This document shows, in pieces, positions 28,201-35,830 of a stretch of DNA of 37,086 nt. Below the pieces are notes generated by a model that saw nothing but the letters and a program-made list of their open reading frames with translations, was not told the DNA's origin and did no database searches. Position 1 is the first letter of the stretch. The number at the start of each line of letters is the position of its first letter. Origin of the DNA: Bacteroidaceae bacterium (GTDB taxonomy: Bacteria; Bacteroidota; Bacteroidia; Bacteroidales; Bacteroidaceae); the NCBI GenBank assembly GCA_017547165.1, contig JAFYQK010000017.1, positions 1 to 37,086 of the forward strand. The letters run 5' to 3'. The translations under genes and the position numbers were made by a program.

Positions 28201-30182
28201 GGCTCTGCTACAGGGAAGATGATGCGGCCCTTCTGTACTGTGAATCCCTCAACAAAGTCAAACTGTCCGTTAGGATGGGGCTTGTTGTTGGCGTCTAGGC
28301 GGTCCAGGTTCATCGCCTTGAGCAGTATGGTGCCCTTGAGTGTGTCCTCAGGCAGATAACTCAAATACACACCCGACGAGTCGGACTGATACTTGATGTC
28401 AAGGCGAAACTTCTCCTTTTGTAGTGAGTTAGTCCCAAGTGAATAAACGTTACGCATCATCAAGCGCCATGTCGGTAGCGAGGGAGAGTTGGTGCTGCCC
28501 TTTATCATCTTCACCATCAGGGCTTGGTCTGTACTTGTCAAGTCGCTTGAGAATTCTCCCACCTGATAGGTCTGTGCACCATAAGTGTATTCGTATGCCA
28601 CGGCCAGAATGTCATCGGGCTGTAGTGTTGTGTTCAGAGTTAGTGTACCCAGTTCTGCGTTCAAAGTGTATTCGCTTGACGATAAGAGACGTGCCGATTG
28701 CAGTTTGTCGTAATCCAGCGAGCCCTTTAAACTGTATTCACCATCGAGCACGCTGCTCACTTGGCTTATGTCTCTGATGTTAGGGTTTTCTATAAGCGAA
28801 GAGTATTCGTTGTTGGCACGGTTGTGAGGAACAGTACCTCCATTACCTATCCATGGACCATGTATTCTTTGCGGTTCGCCCAAGTCGGTAAGTGCTATAA
28901 TATTGCGAGTGTTTGTGGTAGAACCTGTTTTGTTGGTAACCCACACCTCGATGCGTTTTATTGTTATTCCACTGGCTATTGTGGGAAGTGTGCGCATGTT
29001 CTTGTCATAGGTGTCTCGGAAGTGGTGGCCCAGATAGAAGTTGCGATTCTCTTCGTAGTCGGTAATTTCTATTTCGTAGCTTGTTGTGTTTGAACCTCCG
29101 CTACCTGAAACGCTCTTGCTTGCCGACTTCTTTTGGCCAAACACAGTTTGAAGTTTTAGTTTGCCAAACTGAACATCGGTGCGCAAACCAAACAGACTGC
29201 TTACACCGGGCACTAGACTCATGTTTGAGGGCATAGACACGTTGCCTGCCTCTACAAGTTTTATTATCTCATCCTCTTTGCCGTCGTACTTTAGTTTGAG
29301 GTTCTGAGCGTCGTAGTCGAAGGTGGCATCCGAGTTGTAGTTCAGGTTCATGTTCACTTTGTCGCCTACCTTTGCGTTTACGGTCAGGTTTATCTTCATG
29401 TCAAAATCAAGGCCGAACGAACTCCTACGGCTTGCTGCCAAAGTTGGGTTGTCGGTTGATTTCATGTTGCCACCAATCTTCAGTTCTGCCGATCCTTGAG
29501 TTTTGATTTGTACGCCACCCGGACCAAAAATCTTTTCGGCCGGACCCAGGGAAAAACGCATGTCGGTGAAGTCGAATTTCTTGTTTCCCTTGAGGTCGAA
29601 GAGCTCCTGATTGCGATGTCTGTAGTATTGTGCCATGCTCATTCTCAGGCTCCAGTCCATATACTCTTGGGTGGACATCACCAATGGTGGGGTGAGGTAT
29701 GAGGTTGCAGTTGTCAGATTCAGTCCCAAATTGTTGGCTGGAAGATAACTGCCCAATTTTACATCGGTGGCATTTTTGTCGGCCCCGTCGCGCGATTGAC
29801 TGGATGACGAGCTCTTTCTCTCTCTATTTGTATTTTTCTTCTTATTACCCTCCTTTTCGTCAGGCTTTGTCAAAGTGGTTCCAACGTGATAGGTGTTGCT
29901 CTCCTCGTCGTATGTTACCTCGGTCTTCAGATTCTCTGGATCGTCCAGATCGACAGAACGATGGCGCACATCTTCTGTGGTCTCTGTTGATGTCTTGCGC
30001 ACCGAGTATCTGGGCTTTTTTATCTTTATAGTATCGTTGGGATCCTCCTTTTGAGTGCTTTGTGTTTGTGCGTATGTGCGCGCAACAAAAAAAGGTTTCA
30101 ATTGGGGTACGAAAAAACTTGCGATGGTAATTATTACTTCCATCACAAAGGCTAAAAATATGATGTATATCCTTCTCTTCAC
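22272..30182 (-). CDS. sprA: SprA, giant outer-membrane translocon of the type IX secretion system
   Basis: At 2636 residues this is one of the largest genes of such genomes. It has an N-terminal hydrophobic signal (IYIIFLAFVMEVIITIASFF), then a long barrel-type sequence with SprA features: LGPAEKIFGPGGVQIKTQGSAE, GGASYLDDFEDTKR, IEYIEFWLMDPF, VWVNELRLQEF and the C-terminal strand DFGMSMKFALTR. SprA forms the outer-membrane channel through which proteins with C-terminal sorting signals leave the cell. Near residues 1975-2055 there is a Lys/Glu-rich stretch (KKKEKEKERNEKKRLEE) that is probably a coiled-coil or disordered loop. It follows ruvA after 69 bp, a conserved neighbourhood in Bacteroidetes, and probably shares its promoter. 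Confidence 0.95.
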   Translation of the reverse strand: MKRRIYIIFLAFVMEVIITIASFFVPQLKPFFVARTYAQTQSTQKEDPNDTIKIKKPRYSVRKTSTETTEDVRHRSVDLDDPENLKTEVTYDEESNTYHVGTTLTKPDEKEGNKKKNTNRERKSSSSSQSRDGADKNATDVKLGSYLPANNLGLNLTTATSYLTPPLVMSTQEYMDWSLRMSMAQYYRHRNQELFDLKGNKKFDFTDMRFSLGPAEKIFGPGGVQIKTQGSAELKIGGNMKSTDNPTLAASRRSSFGLDFDMKINLTVNAKVGDKVNMNLNYNSDATFDYDAQNLKLKYDGKEDEIIKLVEAGNVSMPSNMSLVPGVSSLFGLRTDVQFGKLKLQTVFGQKKSASKSVSGSGGSNTTSYEIEITDYEENRNFYLGHHFRDTYDKNMRTLPTIASGITIKRIEVWVTNKTGSTTNTRNIIALTDLGEPQRIHGPWIGNGGTVPHNRANNEYSSLIENPNIRDISQVSSVLDGEYSLKGSLDYDKLQSARLLSSSEYTLNAELGTLTLNTTLQPDDILAVAYEYTYGAQTYQVGEFSSDLTSTDQALMVKMIKGSTNSPSLPTWRLMMRNVYSLGTNSLQKEKFRLDIKYQSDSSGVYLSYLPEDTLKGTILLKAMNLDRLDANNKPHPNGQFDFVEGFTVQKGRIIFPVAEPFGEHLRQWIEARGGKQMAEKYVFQELYDTTKTAAKQMAEKNKFLLTGHYKGSAANEIDLGAYNIAPGSVVVTAGGVTLVENTDYIVDYNNGRVTIINQSIIDAGTPISASVESNDTYGMQRKTFVGFNVDYQVNKNLTIGGTMQYLSEQPLTTKVSMGNEALNNILWGAHISWKHKAQWLTNWINLLPFVNATQPSQINFDAQVAQLIAGQSSVAQGGASYLDDFEDTKRKTSLIQPTYWQLSSVPSPSHNSYLAGRFNESRLSNDVAYGYNRALLAWYCVDPIFTNRSSTLTPSHIKSDLNQLSNHYVRAVYELELYPNKSQTSYNSNSTLNVLNLAFYPQERGPYNLTRDVDGRGNLTMPESRWGGMMRKMDNTDFEAQNIEYIEFWLMDPFFYEKKNGTSKRKLGGDLYFNLGEISEDILKDGRKSYESGLPIDGDMNYVEQTAWGFVPKTNSITYAFNNESGSRSRQDLGLNGLNDEQEKTYGAYMNFWQEVNGGALSHLPDTIRQQLLEDPANDNYHYFRGTDYDKQKVSILNRYKRINMPEGNSPDSQSSPESYETAWKNTPDIEDINTDYTLGESEKYWQYHLPITPENLRLGGKYVSDMRTATVTLRNGEIENIDWYLIRIPLQDSDRESIGGISDFSNIRFMRMFMTNFTDEIVLRFGTLDLVHGDWRTYENTLYAGNVATSASTDFTITAVNIEENNDRKPVNYVVPPGISRVSDASSGTLMESNEQALALIVKNLGPNDARAIYKNVKYDMRKYRHMQLFAHANKLDANDEDVTPIQNGQVSIFLRLGSDYRNNYYEYEIPLELTPIKDNGKYNNNSYEDRVKVWPESNMFDFDLDMLVNLKRLRNKNGVSYNQLYTGYDPHKPNNKISIMGNPSLGEVKTIMIGVRNHADANRSVEVWVNELRLQEFTNEGGWAAQGNLSIQLSDIGSFSAMGKMVTAGFGGIEQSVSERSDKDDYQYQFTTSADLGRLLPEKAKVTLPVYYSYSKHIVSPKYNPLDTDMLLSEALDATQTQEEKDSIKSLTTTSNVSRNFSITGAKINIASKKHPMPYDPANFSFSYSTSQTQNRGETTVYEYNESWKAAMSYAWSPNWKNWEPFKKWSTKSKWAQIIKDQNIAFVPQSITFNTDLGRTYYELQERDMENIGNAQSLPVTWSSTYLWNRSFSLRWDLFKALHFSFQSATHAEIEQPNVVVNKDLYPDEYQAWKDSVNLSLANFGRPLDYSQNVNISYKLPINKIPIFDWITADASYNSSYSWRRGAELEDGTNLGHSINTQRSINANGKFNLETLYNKSPFLKEVNRIFSASNVKSEANKKRNDKKKEKEKERNEKKRLEEIRLKAEEEAKKTGESVDSILARTMPTKTQTNNKGTSNQKDIKKRQNGYAREIMLKPDTSFIITHNQKSKRLIVKVQDRKGKEYDIKYKKVDENKIKLITSADDSIKVRINVIPKTPLKDEKWYKWMQAGARMAMMVRNVSVSYRNNYNLSMSGFVPEVGDILGQRMTSANGFAPGIGFGLGFVSDSYIDMAKDRGWLLCTDSISTPATSSMTEDLQIKASLEPVSDLKIDLNMSRTVNRSKSIQYMYEGSPTTQTGSFNMTIVSLSSAFSSNGNASNGYYSKTFEKFRSMLPIYQQRVEAQYIGGKDPTGQTYVGSMGDPTKGNATPVNRYGADVMIPAFLAAYTGGGTTRELNIFPSLARMLPNWTLTYKGLSNLPFLRDYFKSITVSHAYKSLYAVGAYNSYASWMEFMHGSDLGFICSQTTGAYSPSTCYDISSVSINESFAPLIGFNFTFHNNMTLKAEYRTTRVMNLSITSAQITQTGSRDFVLGWGYKINDFRLGSIFGSKRASQKAMRSTSKSKALKSRNTGSDGRENIKSSSKSNFAHSLSLRFDLSIRNQDAIRRDIQTGLSEATSGNKAIKTSFRADYAMSRYVTMTLFYDRQSSSPLLSSSAYPTVTQDFGMSMKFALTR

Positions 30183-30251
30183 TCTATCTAAAACGTACTC
30201 AACCTTCCTTTTATTGTACGCTTCCTCCTGGCAATTGATTTTTTATTTCAT

Positions 30252-30872
30252 TTATAACATCTTCAGAGCCAATTTTATCACCTTCTCCACTGGTGCTGTG
30301 GGGTCCTCGGTCAGTATCTTGCTTACTACCTTGTGCGTTGGAATTGTACTGAACCCTAACATAGTCAGTGCCTGTATAGCCTCGTCCATCACCTCGCTAT
30401 TTGCCATGCCAATGCTTGTGCTGCCAGAGTCCGCTTCACGCAATTCACCATCTGCTGTTGTTTCTCCAGTCAAGGCCAAAATCTTATCTCCCAGGTCCAC
30501 GATGATACGCTGTGCAGCCTTTGGGCCAATGCCTTTAACTTGGGTGAGCATCTTTGCATTACCGCTTGAAATGATGCCTGTGAGCTCTTTAGGACTCAGA
30601 GCTGATAGAATCATTCGTGCTATGCCTGCTCCAATACCACTCACTGTTATCAGCAACAGAAAGACCTCTCTCTCCACTCGTGTGGCAAATCCCCACAATT
30701 GGTATGCATCCTCTCTAACCTGCTCGTATATCCAAAGTTTCACCTCTTTTTTGCCTTGAATGGCAGCGTAGGTGTTCAAACTTATATTCACTCCATATCC
30801 CACACCATGGCAGTCTACCGTGGCCATTGTGGGTTCAAGTTCGGCCACTTCGCCTTTGAGATATTCTATCAT
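30252..30872 (-). CDS. ruvA: Holliday junction branch migration protein RuvA
   Basis: RuvA binds four-way junctions and recruits the RuvB motor. The 206-residue sequence starts [20 protein letters not shown] (OB-fold domain I), has the helix-hairpin-helix regions [17 protein letters not shown] and [19 protein letters not shown] (domain II), and a C-terminal three-helix domain with [12 protein letters not shown] for RuvB contact. It is the first gene of the ruvA-sprA unit. Confidence 0.96.
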   Translation of the reverse strand: MIEYLKGEVAELEPTMATVDCHGVGYGVNISLNTYAAIQGKKEVKLWIYEQVREDAYQLWGFATRVEREVFLLLITVSGIGAGIARMILSALSPKELTGIISSGNAKMLTQVKGIGPKAAQRIIVDLGDKILALTGETTADGELREADSGSTSIGMANSEVMDEAIQALTMLGFSTIPTHKVVSKILTEDPTAPVEKVIKLALKML

Positions 30873-30906
30873 TCTGTCGTTTTGATATATATGCCTAAAA
30901 ACCTCA

Positions 30907-30937
30907 CAAAGTTACTTCATTTTTTTTAATCTACAAA
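30907..30937 (-). promoter_or_regulatory. Promoter of the ruvA-sprA unit
   Basis: On the minus strand TTTG (30937-30934), a 19-bp spacer and TAACTTTG (30914-30907) match the Bacteroidetes consensus. The ATG of ruvA is about 35 bp downstream of the -7 box. Confidence 0.8.
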
Positions 30938-31096
30938 TTTTGTGACTATTCACTCGTCCAAAGCCTTTATGTTCTCGTTATTATATTGTCGAAAAAGTGT
31001 GTTCTTCCTGGTGTCATATTCAAAACATGTTATCTTTTTCGCACCATTTTACTGGTGTGTTGCTATGGAATGTTAATCTTTTTTTGCACAAATACC

Positions 31097-31127
31097 TTGT
31101 TGCTATGACTTAAAATTGTTATTTTTG
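31097..31127 (+). promoter_or_regulatory. Promoter in front of the etfB-like remnant
   Basis: TTG (31097-31099), a 20-bp spacer and TATTTTTG (31120-31127) fit the Bacteroidetes promoter. The leader to the ATG at 31181 is about 50 nt and ends with AGGAGT, a good ribosome site. Both are intact although the downstream gene is not. Confidence 0.7.
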
Positions 31128-31180
31128 CGCAGAATATATCTAATATCTAAAAGTGCAAAAATGTAAACTTGAATAGGAGT

Positions 31181-31420
31181 ATGAAACTGAACATTGTAGT
31201 GTTGGCAAAGCAGGTACCAAATACAAGAAATGTGGGGCCTGATGCCATGACGGCTGGTAACATTATTATGAGTCACTTGCTGATGCAGAATGCATTGAAG
31301 GCTTCAGCCATATTGACATACACCTGCAAGCTGCGACCAAATAGTTGTGGAGCTGAGGTGGAGAAACAATTTACTTGGATTCGAAAGATGACCCCACATA
31401 AGGTTGAATATTATCGCTAG
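31181..31420 (+). pseudogene. Truncated or decayed electron transfer flavoprotein beta subunit (etfB-like)
   Basis: The 79-residue ORF begins MKLNIVVLAKQVPNTRNVGP and continues DAMTAGNI, which closely follows the N-terminus of Bacteroidetes EtfB/FixA proteins (IVVLAKQVPDTRNVG is the typical text). After about residue 26 the similarity is lost apart from a faint echo in QNALKASAIL, and the ORF stops where a true EtfB would continue for another 180 or so residues. The second half is unrecognised. A real promoter, an AGGAGT site and a strong terminator frame it, so a short RNA and perhaps a short peptide are likely still made. A track-style start at 31169 (TTG) is less likely than the ATG at 31181. 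No etfA or acyl-CoA dehydrogenase follows. Confidence 0.65.
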
Positions 31421-31440
31421 AAATAAAAAACAATCATCTT

Positions 31441-31497
31441 TTACATAAAAAACTATCCCGAAGCTATGAAAAGGCTTCGGGATAGTTTTTTATGTAA
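31441..31497. terminator. Perfect 24-bp inverted repeat, bidirectional terminator
   Basis: The arms 31441-31464 and 31474-31497 are perfectly complementary around a 9-base loop. The core is ACTATCCCGAAGC, and the flanking A-run and T-run give a T-tract on each strand. It lies between the etfB-like remnant and the convergent SulP gene and can end both transcripts. Confidence 0.92.
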
Positions 31498-31530
31498 TTG
31501 GTAGGAGAAAGGTGGCGTGTAAAGTTTGGA

Positions 31531-33261
31531 TTACTTTTGTAATAATGTCTTGGCACGGCGTAGTGCTTCGTCAATGTTGGAGCAGAAGTTCTTCGAACCA
31601 ATCACCTTGTGGAAATTAGCCTTCAGGAGTTGTTGCTGCACCTTGGGCGTAATACCAGCCAGAATTACTTCGGTACCCTTCTCGTGGTTCATCTCTACCA
31701 ATGTGGTGAGATTATGTATGCCTGTTGAGTCGATAAAAGGCACGCGACGCATGCGGATTATCTGTATCTTTGGGCGACTGCCTGCTTTTAGCACTGATTC
31801 AAGTTCCTCAAACTTGTTGGCAATACCAAAGAAGTATGGGCCATTTATCTCGTAAACGGCACAACCTTTGGGGATTGTGAGCCTCTCTTCGGTTTCTTCG
31901 TGTGGATGTATCTCGTTCTCGATAACAGATATTTCTGTTGTCTCCATCACGCGTTTAATAAAGAGGGCGCAGGCAATGATGAGGCCAATCTCAATGGCAA
32001 TGGTGAGGTCGAATATCACGGTGAGGAAGAACGTTACAAGCAGTACGGTGACATCGCTTTTGGGATCCTTCATCAGTCTCTTGATGGTGCGCCATTCGCT
32101 CATGTTGTAACTTACAACAAGCAATACTGCTGCCAAAGTGGCCATAGGAATGAATTTAGCGTATGGCATCAGTACCAATAAGATGAGTACCAAAACAATG
32201 GCATGAATGATACCTGCAATGGGGGTGCGGCCACCATTATTTATATTTGTCATTGTGCGTGCTATGGCTCCAGTTGCTGGTATGCCGCCAAATAGGGGGG
32301 TGACAAGATTGGCAACACCTTGGGCTACAAGTTCGGTGTTGGAGTCGTGACGGTCGCCAATAGCGCCATCAGCTACGGCGGCACTGAGAAGACTCTCTAT
32401 GGCTCCCAGAATTGCGATAGTGAATGCTACTGGCAATAGGTTCTGTAGGGTGTCAAAGGTAAATGAAGGCACAACCATATCGGGCAATTGTGCCTGTATG
32501 TTGAAACGGTCGCCAATGGTGTCAATGCCTTCCAAACCGAACTGACCCTTAAGTAGAAGCACAGCCAGTGTTCCTGCTAAAATGCCATATAGAGAACCTG
32601 GAATCTTGTTGAGCACAGGTATTCGTCTCATAGCTATCGGTGAGAAGATGATGACAAGTAGTGAGCCTATGGCAACAATGAAATTCCATGGGTTGAATGT
32701 GCCGATGTTTTTTGCATAACATATCCATTTACCTATGAAATCTCCAGGTGTCTTTAGTGGAACAGTGATTGTCTCTCCATTTTCTGCTATTGCTTCTTGG
32801 GTCAAACCAAGTACGTCACCTATCTGTGTTGTGAAGATAGTGACAGCAATTCCTGCGGTGAAACCGATGATGATCGGGTAGGGGATGAACTTGATGACGG
32901 CACCCAGTTTGAACAAACCTAAAGCTATGAGTATCACACCTGCCATCATGGTGGCTATTAGCAGGCCTTGCAAACCGTAGGCAGGGTCGCTGACAATACC
33001 GTAGATGATAACGATGAATGCACCGGTGGGACCACCTATCTGCACTTTGCTACCACCAAGGGCGGAGATGATGAAACCTGCCACAATGGCTGTGATAATG
33101 CCCTTTTCGGGTGTTACGCCGCTGGCAATACCGAATGCAATGGCCAGAGGCAGGGCCACGATGCCGACGATGAAACCTGCCATCAGGTCCTTCATGAAAC
33201 TTTCCTTGTTGTAGCCTTTCAACGAGTCAAGCAGACGTGGCTTCAAGACGAAACTCTTCAT
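31531..33261 (-). CDS. SulP-family inorganic anion transporter with STAS domain
   Basis: Membrane transporter of 576 residues. The N-terminal part has the SulP pattern of hydrophobic helices (DLMAGFIVGIVALPLAIAFGIASG near residue 25, GGSKVQIGGPTGAFIVII, and the later LFGGIPATGAIARTMTNINNGGRTP). From about 455 a STAS domain follows, with IIRMRRVPFIDSTGIHNL containing the usual Asp-Ser-Thr. Substrate may be sulfate or bicarbonate; the sequence alone does not decide. Single gene, convergent with the etfB-like remnant and divergent from the POT transporter. Confidence 0.92.
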   Translation of the reverse strand: MKSFVLKPRLLDSLKGYNKESFMKDLMAGFIVGIVALPLAIAFGIASGVTPEKGIITAIVAGFIISALGGSKVQIGGPTGAFIVIIYGIVSDPAYGLQGLLIATMMAGVILIALGLFKLGAVIKFIPYPIIIGFTAGIAVTIFTTQIGDVLGLTQEAIAENGETITVPLKTPGDFIGKWICYAKNIGTFNPWNFIVAIGSLLVIIFSPIAMRRIPVLNKIPGSLYGILAGTLAVLLLKGQFGLEGIDTIGDRFNIQAQLPDMVVPSFTFDTLQNLLPVAFTIAILGAIESLLSAAVADGAIGDRHDSNTELVAQGVANLVTPLFGGIPATGAIARTMTNINNGGRTPIAGIIHAIVLVLILLVLMPYAKFIPMATLAAVLLVVSYNMSEWRTIKRLMKDPKSDVTVLLVTFFLTVIFDLTIAIEIGLIIACALFIKRVMETTEISVIENEIHPHEETEERLTIPKGCAVYEINGPYFFGIANKFEELESVLKAGSRPKIQIIRMRRVPFIDSTGIHNLTTLVEMNHEKGTEVILAGITPKVQQQLLKANFHKVIGSKNFCSNIDEALRRAKTLLQK

Positions 33262-33335
33262 AATCTTTGTGTCTTTTTGAGTCAGGGTTGTACGGAGACT
33301 CTTCGTAAATCGTAATAATTGTTATAAATCGCTCG

Positions 33336-33343
33336 CAAAGTTA
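33336..33343 (-). promoter_or_regulatory. Candidate -7 box of the SulP promoter
   Basis: The minus strand reads TAACTTTG here, about 75 bp upstream of the ATG at 33261. I could not find a TTTG at the right distance, so the -33 element is unclear. Confidence 0.45.
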
Positions 33344-33385
33344 CGAATAATTAACGTACTGGTTTTATCTTTGGTTTATTTTTGT

Positions 33386-33393
33386 TAACTTTG
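33386..33393 (+). promoter_or_regulatory. Candidate -7 box of the POT transporter promoter
   Basis: TAACTTTG lies 80 bp before the ATG at 33474. A second box TATCTTTG is at 33366-33373. Neither has a perfect TTTG at 19-21 bp, so the start point is uncertain. The leader that follows is A-rich without a Shine-Dalgarno sequence. Confidence 0.45.
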
Positions 33394-33473
33394 CTCCGCT
33401 AATTATTAACATAAATCAATTCATCAAGGCAAAAACAATATAAATAATAATAAACAACTAAAAACATTTATCT

Positions 33474-35060
33474 ATGTTCGAAATGCTTTCTACCCCAATG
33501 ATAGTGGGGTTGTTTGTGCTTTGGTTCTGTTTCCTTTTTATTTCATACAAGGGACAGCCAAAAGGTTTGTGGACTTTGGCTCTTGCCAATACCGGTGAGC
33601 GATTCGGTTATTACACGATGCTTGCCGTGTTTGTATTGTTCTTGGGCGATAACTTTGGTTTTGCTTCGGATTGGGCATCTGAGACATTCTCTACATTCCT
33701 GTTCTTTGTATATCTGTTGCCTCTTTTTGGTGGTATGCTGGCAGACAAGTTTGGTTACAGCAAGATGGTAGTAATAGGTATTACTATTATGTTCTTGGGT
33801 TATTTGTTGCTGTCTATTCCTCTGGGAGGTGCAACGCCTGCTCTTGTTGCAATGTGCGCAGGTCTTCTGTTGGTTTCATTAGGAACAGGCCTCTTCAAAG
33901 GTAACCTTCAGGTGATGGTTGGTGACTTGTACAATGCTCCTGAGTACAAGGATAAGCGTGATAGCGGTTTCTCCTTGTTCTATATGGCTATCAATGTTGG
34001 TGCTTTGTTTGCTCCTACCGCTGCTATCGCTGTAATGGATTGGGCACAAGAGTCTTTGCAATACAGCAAGGCTGATTCATACCATTTTGCTTTTGCCGTG
34101 GCTTGTGTCAGCGTTATAGCCTCAATGCTTGTTTATTTCTTGGGATACAAAACATTTGCTCATGTTGCTGGTAGTACTAAAAAGGCAGTTCCTGCCAAGA
34201 ATGAATCTGCAAAGGTTCAAGAACCTGTAGTTGAGGAAACTGATACCAAAGAGCGTATCGTGTGCTTGTGTCTGGTATTTGCTGTTGTGATTTTCTTCTG
34301 GATGGCCTTCCATCAGAATGGTCTGACCTTGACTTGGTTTGCTGACGAGTATACTGCAACTACATCTACTGGCATTGAGAGCATGATGTTTGATGTAAGA
34401 AACCTATTGGCATGTATCTTCATTGTTTATGGTATCTTTGGTCTATTCCAAACTAAGGGTTATGCAAAGGTCTTAGCTGGTATTATGGTATTGCTGAGTG
34501 CGCTATTCCTGTATAATATGGTACCTGGTGCTGGTGTTGAAACCAAGTTGAGTGCTCCTATTTTCCAACAGTTCAATGCATGCTTTGTTGTAATGCTTAC
34601 TCCTATCAGCATTGCATTGTTTGGATGGCTTGGCAGCAAGGGCAAGGAACCCAAGGCTCCCGTAAAGATTGGCATGGGTATGCTGGTAGCAGCTGCCGCT
34701 TATTTGATGTTGGCATTTAGTTGTGTAGGCCTTCCTGCCGCTGATCCCGTAAATCATACTCATTTGGCAGATTTGTCTCCTAACCTGTTGGTAAATACCT
34801 ATCTGGTTTTGACCTTTGCCGAGCTTTTGCTTAGTCCCATCGGCATATCTTTCGTTACCAAGGTCGCTCCTACCAAGTATAAGGGTATGATGATGGGTGG
34901 CTGGTTTGTAGCCACTGCTATAGGTAATAAGTTGGTAAGTATTCCTGGCCACATGTGGGGCATGGACCTGACCATCGTTTGGGGGACCCTGATGGTTATC
35001 TGTCTTGTGGCAGCTTTGTTCATTTTTGCCGTTATCAAGAAGCTCAACAAGGTTTGTTAA
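33474..35060 (+). CDS. POT-family (proton-dependent) oligopeptide transporter
   Basis: Major-facilitator protein of 528 residues with 12 or more hydrophobic segments. The POT signature NTGERFGYYTM is at residues 39-49 and a second motif GTGLFKGNLQVMVGDLY with FSLFYMAINVGALFAP follows near 145-185. In the usual ExxER motif the first Glu is replaced by Asn39, while Glu42 and Arg43 remain. Family members import di- and tripeptides with protons. A charged, Lys/Glu-rich loop near 235-260 separates the two halves. Single gene followed by its own terminator. Confidence 0.92.
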   Translation: MFEMLSTPMIVGLFVLWFCFLFISYKGQPKGLWTLALANTGERFGYYTMLAVFVLFLGDNFGFASDWASETFSTFLFFVYLLPLFGGMLADKFGYSKMVVIGITIMFLGYLLLSIPLGGATPALVAMCAGLLLVSLGTGLFKGNLQVMVGDLYNAPEYKDKRDSGFSLFYMAINVGALFAPTAAIAVMDWAQESLQYSKADSYHFAFAVACVSVIASMLVYFLGYKTFAHVAGSTKKAVPAKNESAKVQEPVVEETDTKERIVCLCLVFAVVIFFWMAFHQNGLTLTWFADEYTATTSTGIESMMFDVRNLLACIFIVYGIFGLFQTKGYAKVLAGIMVLLSALFLYNMVPGAGVETKLSAPIFQQFNACFVVMLTPISIALFGWLGSKGKEPKAPVKIGMGMLVAAAAYLMLAFSCVGLPAADPVNHTHLADLSPNLLVNTYLVLTFAELLLSPIGISFVTKVAPTKYKGMMMGGWFVATAIGNKLVSIPGHMWGMDLTIVWGTLMVICLVAALFIFAVIKKLNKVC

Positions 35061-35091
35061 TGCATTAAACGTCCTGTACTTTAAAATATTT

Positions 35092-35124
35092 GGAGATAGT
35101 CTTTCAAGGCTATCTCCTTTTTTT
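35092..35124 (+). terminator. Terminator of the POT transporter gene
   Basis: GGAGATAG (35092-35099) pairs with CTATCTCC (35110-35117), loop of 10 bases, followed by seven T residues. It begins 31 bp after the stop codon. Confidence 0.88.
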
Positions 35125-35799
35125 ATAAGGAGTAGATGTGTTTACTGCTGTAAAATTTGAACATGTAAATATTTTTCAATATTTTTAGGGCTGCTGTAGA
35201 GAGTTGCACTTTGTGCTTTTGGGGCATCTTCTTCTAACTGCTTTATAAATTTATATGTATTATTACTTTATTTGTATTATAATTGTAATGTATTGGTAGT
35301 CAATAAAATAGTTTAATGTAAACGTTGGATCTATAGTCTTTGTTGTTCTTAATTGTGAGTCTTTGATAACTACTCCCTAATCTTCCGTTCCAAACATTAC
35401 TATCTTTGACCTCTAAGATTATTATCTTATGCTCCTAAGATTATAATCTTCCGCCTCAAAGATTAGGGAGTGTTTTGGGAATTTTACAAGTGATGCTGTG
35501 ATGTCAATATTTCTGTTCTGTGCTATCTTGTCAATGTATAATCTTTTGCCCTTTCAAATTAGAGTAGTGAAGAGTGACATTCATAGAGCAACACTCCTGG
35601 ATTATTCTATTATGTTGTATCCTTCTTCCGTGTACTTAAAAAAGAACTTATCGATATACATGATATACATTCTAATCATTTAGATATAAACATCTCACCC
35701 TATATATAATATAAATAAGGTGTATGGTACTCTCGTCTCTGCCATATTGTTCCATTTACACTCATTTTTTATTTTTCTTGTAATTTTCTTTAGTATTCC
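35125..35799. other. AT-rich non-coding region upstream of the rRNA promoter
   Basis: No gene is supported. The open frame at 35498-35683 starts at a GTG, is AT-driven and lacks family resemblance. The region contains the 22-bp repeat array at 35370-35471. The remainder is AT-rich, including TATATATAATATAAATAAGG around 35701, which could serve as an upstream activating sequence for the rRNA promoter. Confidence 0.6.
35370..35471. repeat. 22-bp-period repeat array with palindromic units and inverted ends
   Basis: Three full units start at 35392, 35414 and 35436, each exactly 22 bp, with partial units on both sides (from 35370, and 35458-35471). Each has an ATCTT core followed by a pyrimidine-rich spacer. 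Units 2 and 3 carry AAGATTATTATCTT (35415-35428) and the perfect palindrome AAGATTATAATCTT (35437-35450). The whole array is bounded by the inverted pair ACTCCCTAATCTT (35372-35384) and AAGATTAGGGAGT (35459-35471). It is not a CRISPR array because there are no unique spacers. Confidence 0.75.
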
Positions 35800-35830
35800 T
35801 TTGTCAGTTTAAATAAAAGTTCTACCTTTG
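35800..35830 (+). promoter_or_regulatory. Ribosomal RNA operon promoter
   Basis: TTTG (35800-35803), a 19-bp spacer and TACCTTTG (35823-35830) match the Bacteroidetes consensus. AT-rich DNA lies upstream. The transcript would start near 35835, giving a leader of about 330 nt before 16S. Confidence 0.85.

Larger units (their letters stand above)
30873..31180. other. Divergent intergenic region between ruvA and the etfB-like remnant
   Basis: The 308 bp carry a strong minus-strand promoter next to ruvA (30907-30937) and a plus-strand promoter (31097-31127) reading toward the etfB-like ORF. The sequence between is AT-rich with T runs and no open frame of note. Confidence 0.7.

Noticed and set aside
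35370-35471. CRISPR array
   Set aside because: Units run head to tail with no unique spacers and no cas genes are in the window.
35498-35683. 61-codon AT-rich ORF upstream of the rRNA promoter
   Set aside because: Starts at GTG with no ribosome site, composition reflects AT-rich DNA, no family resemblance.
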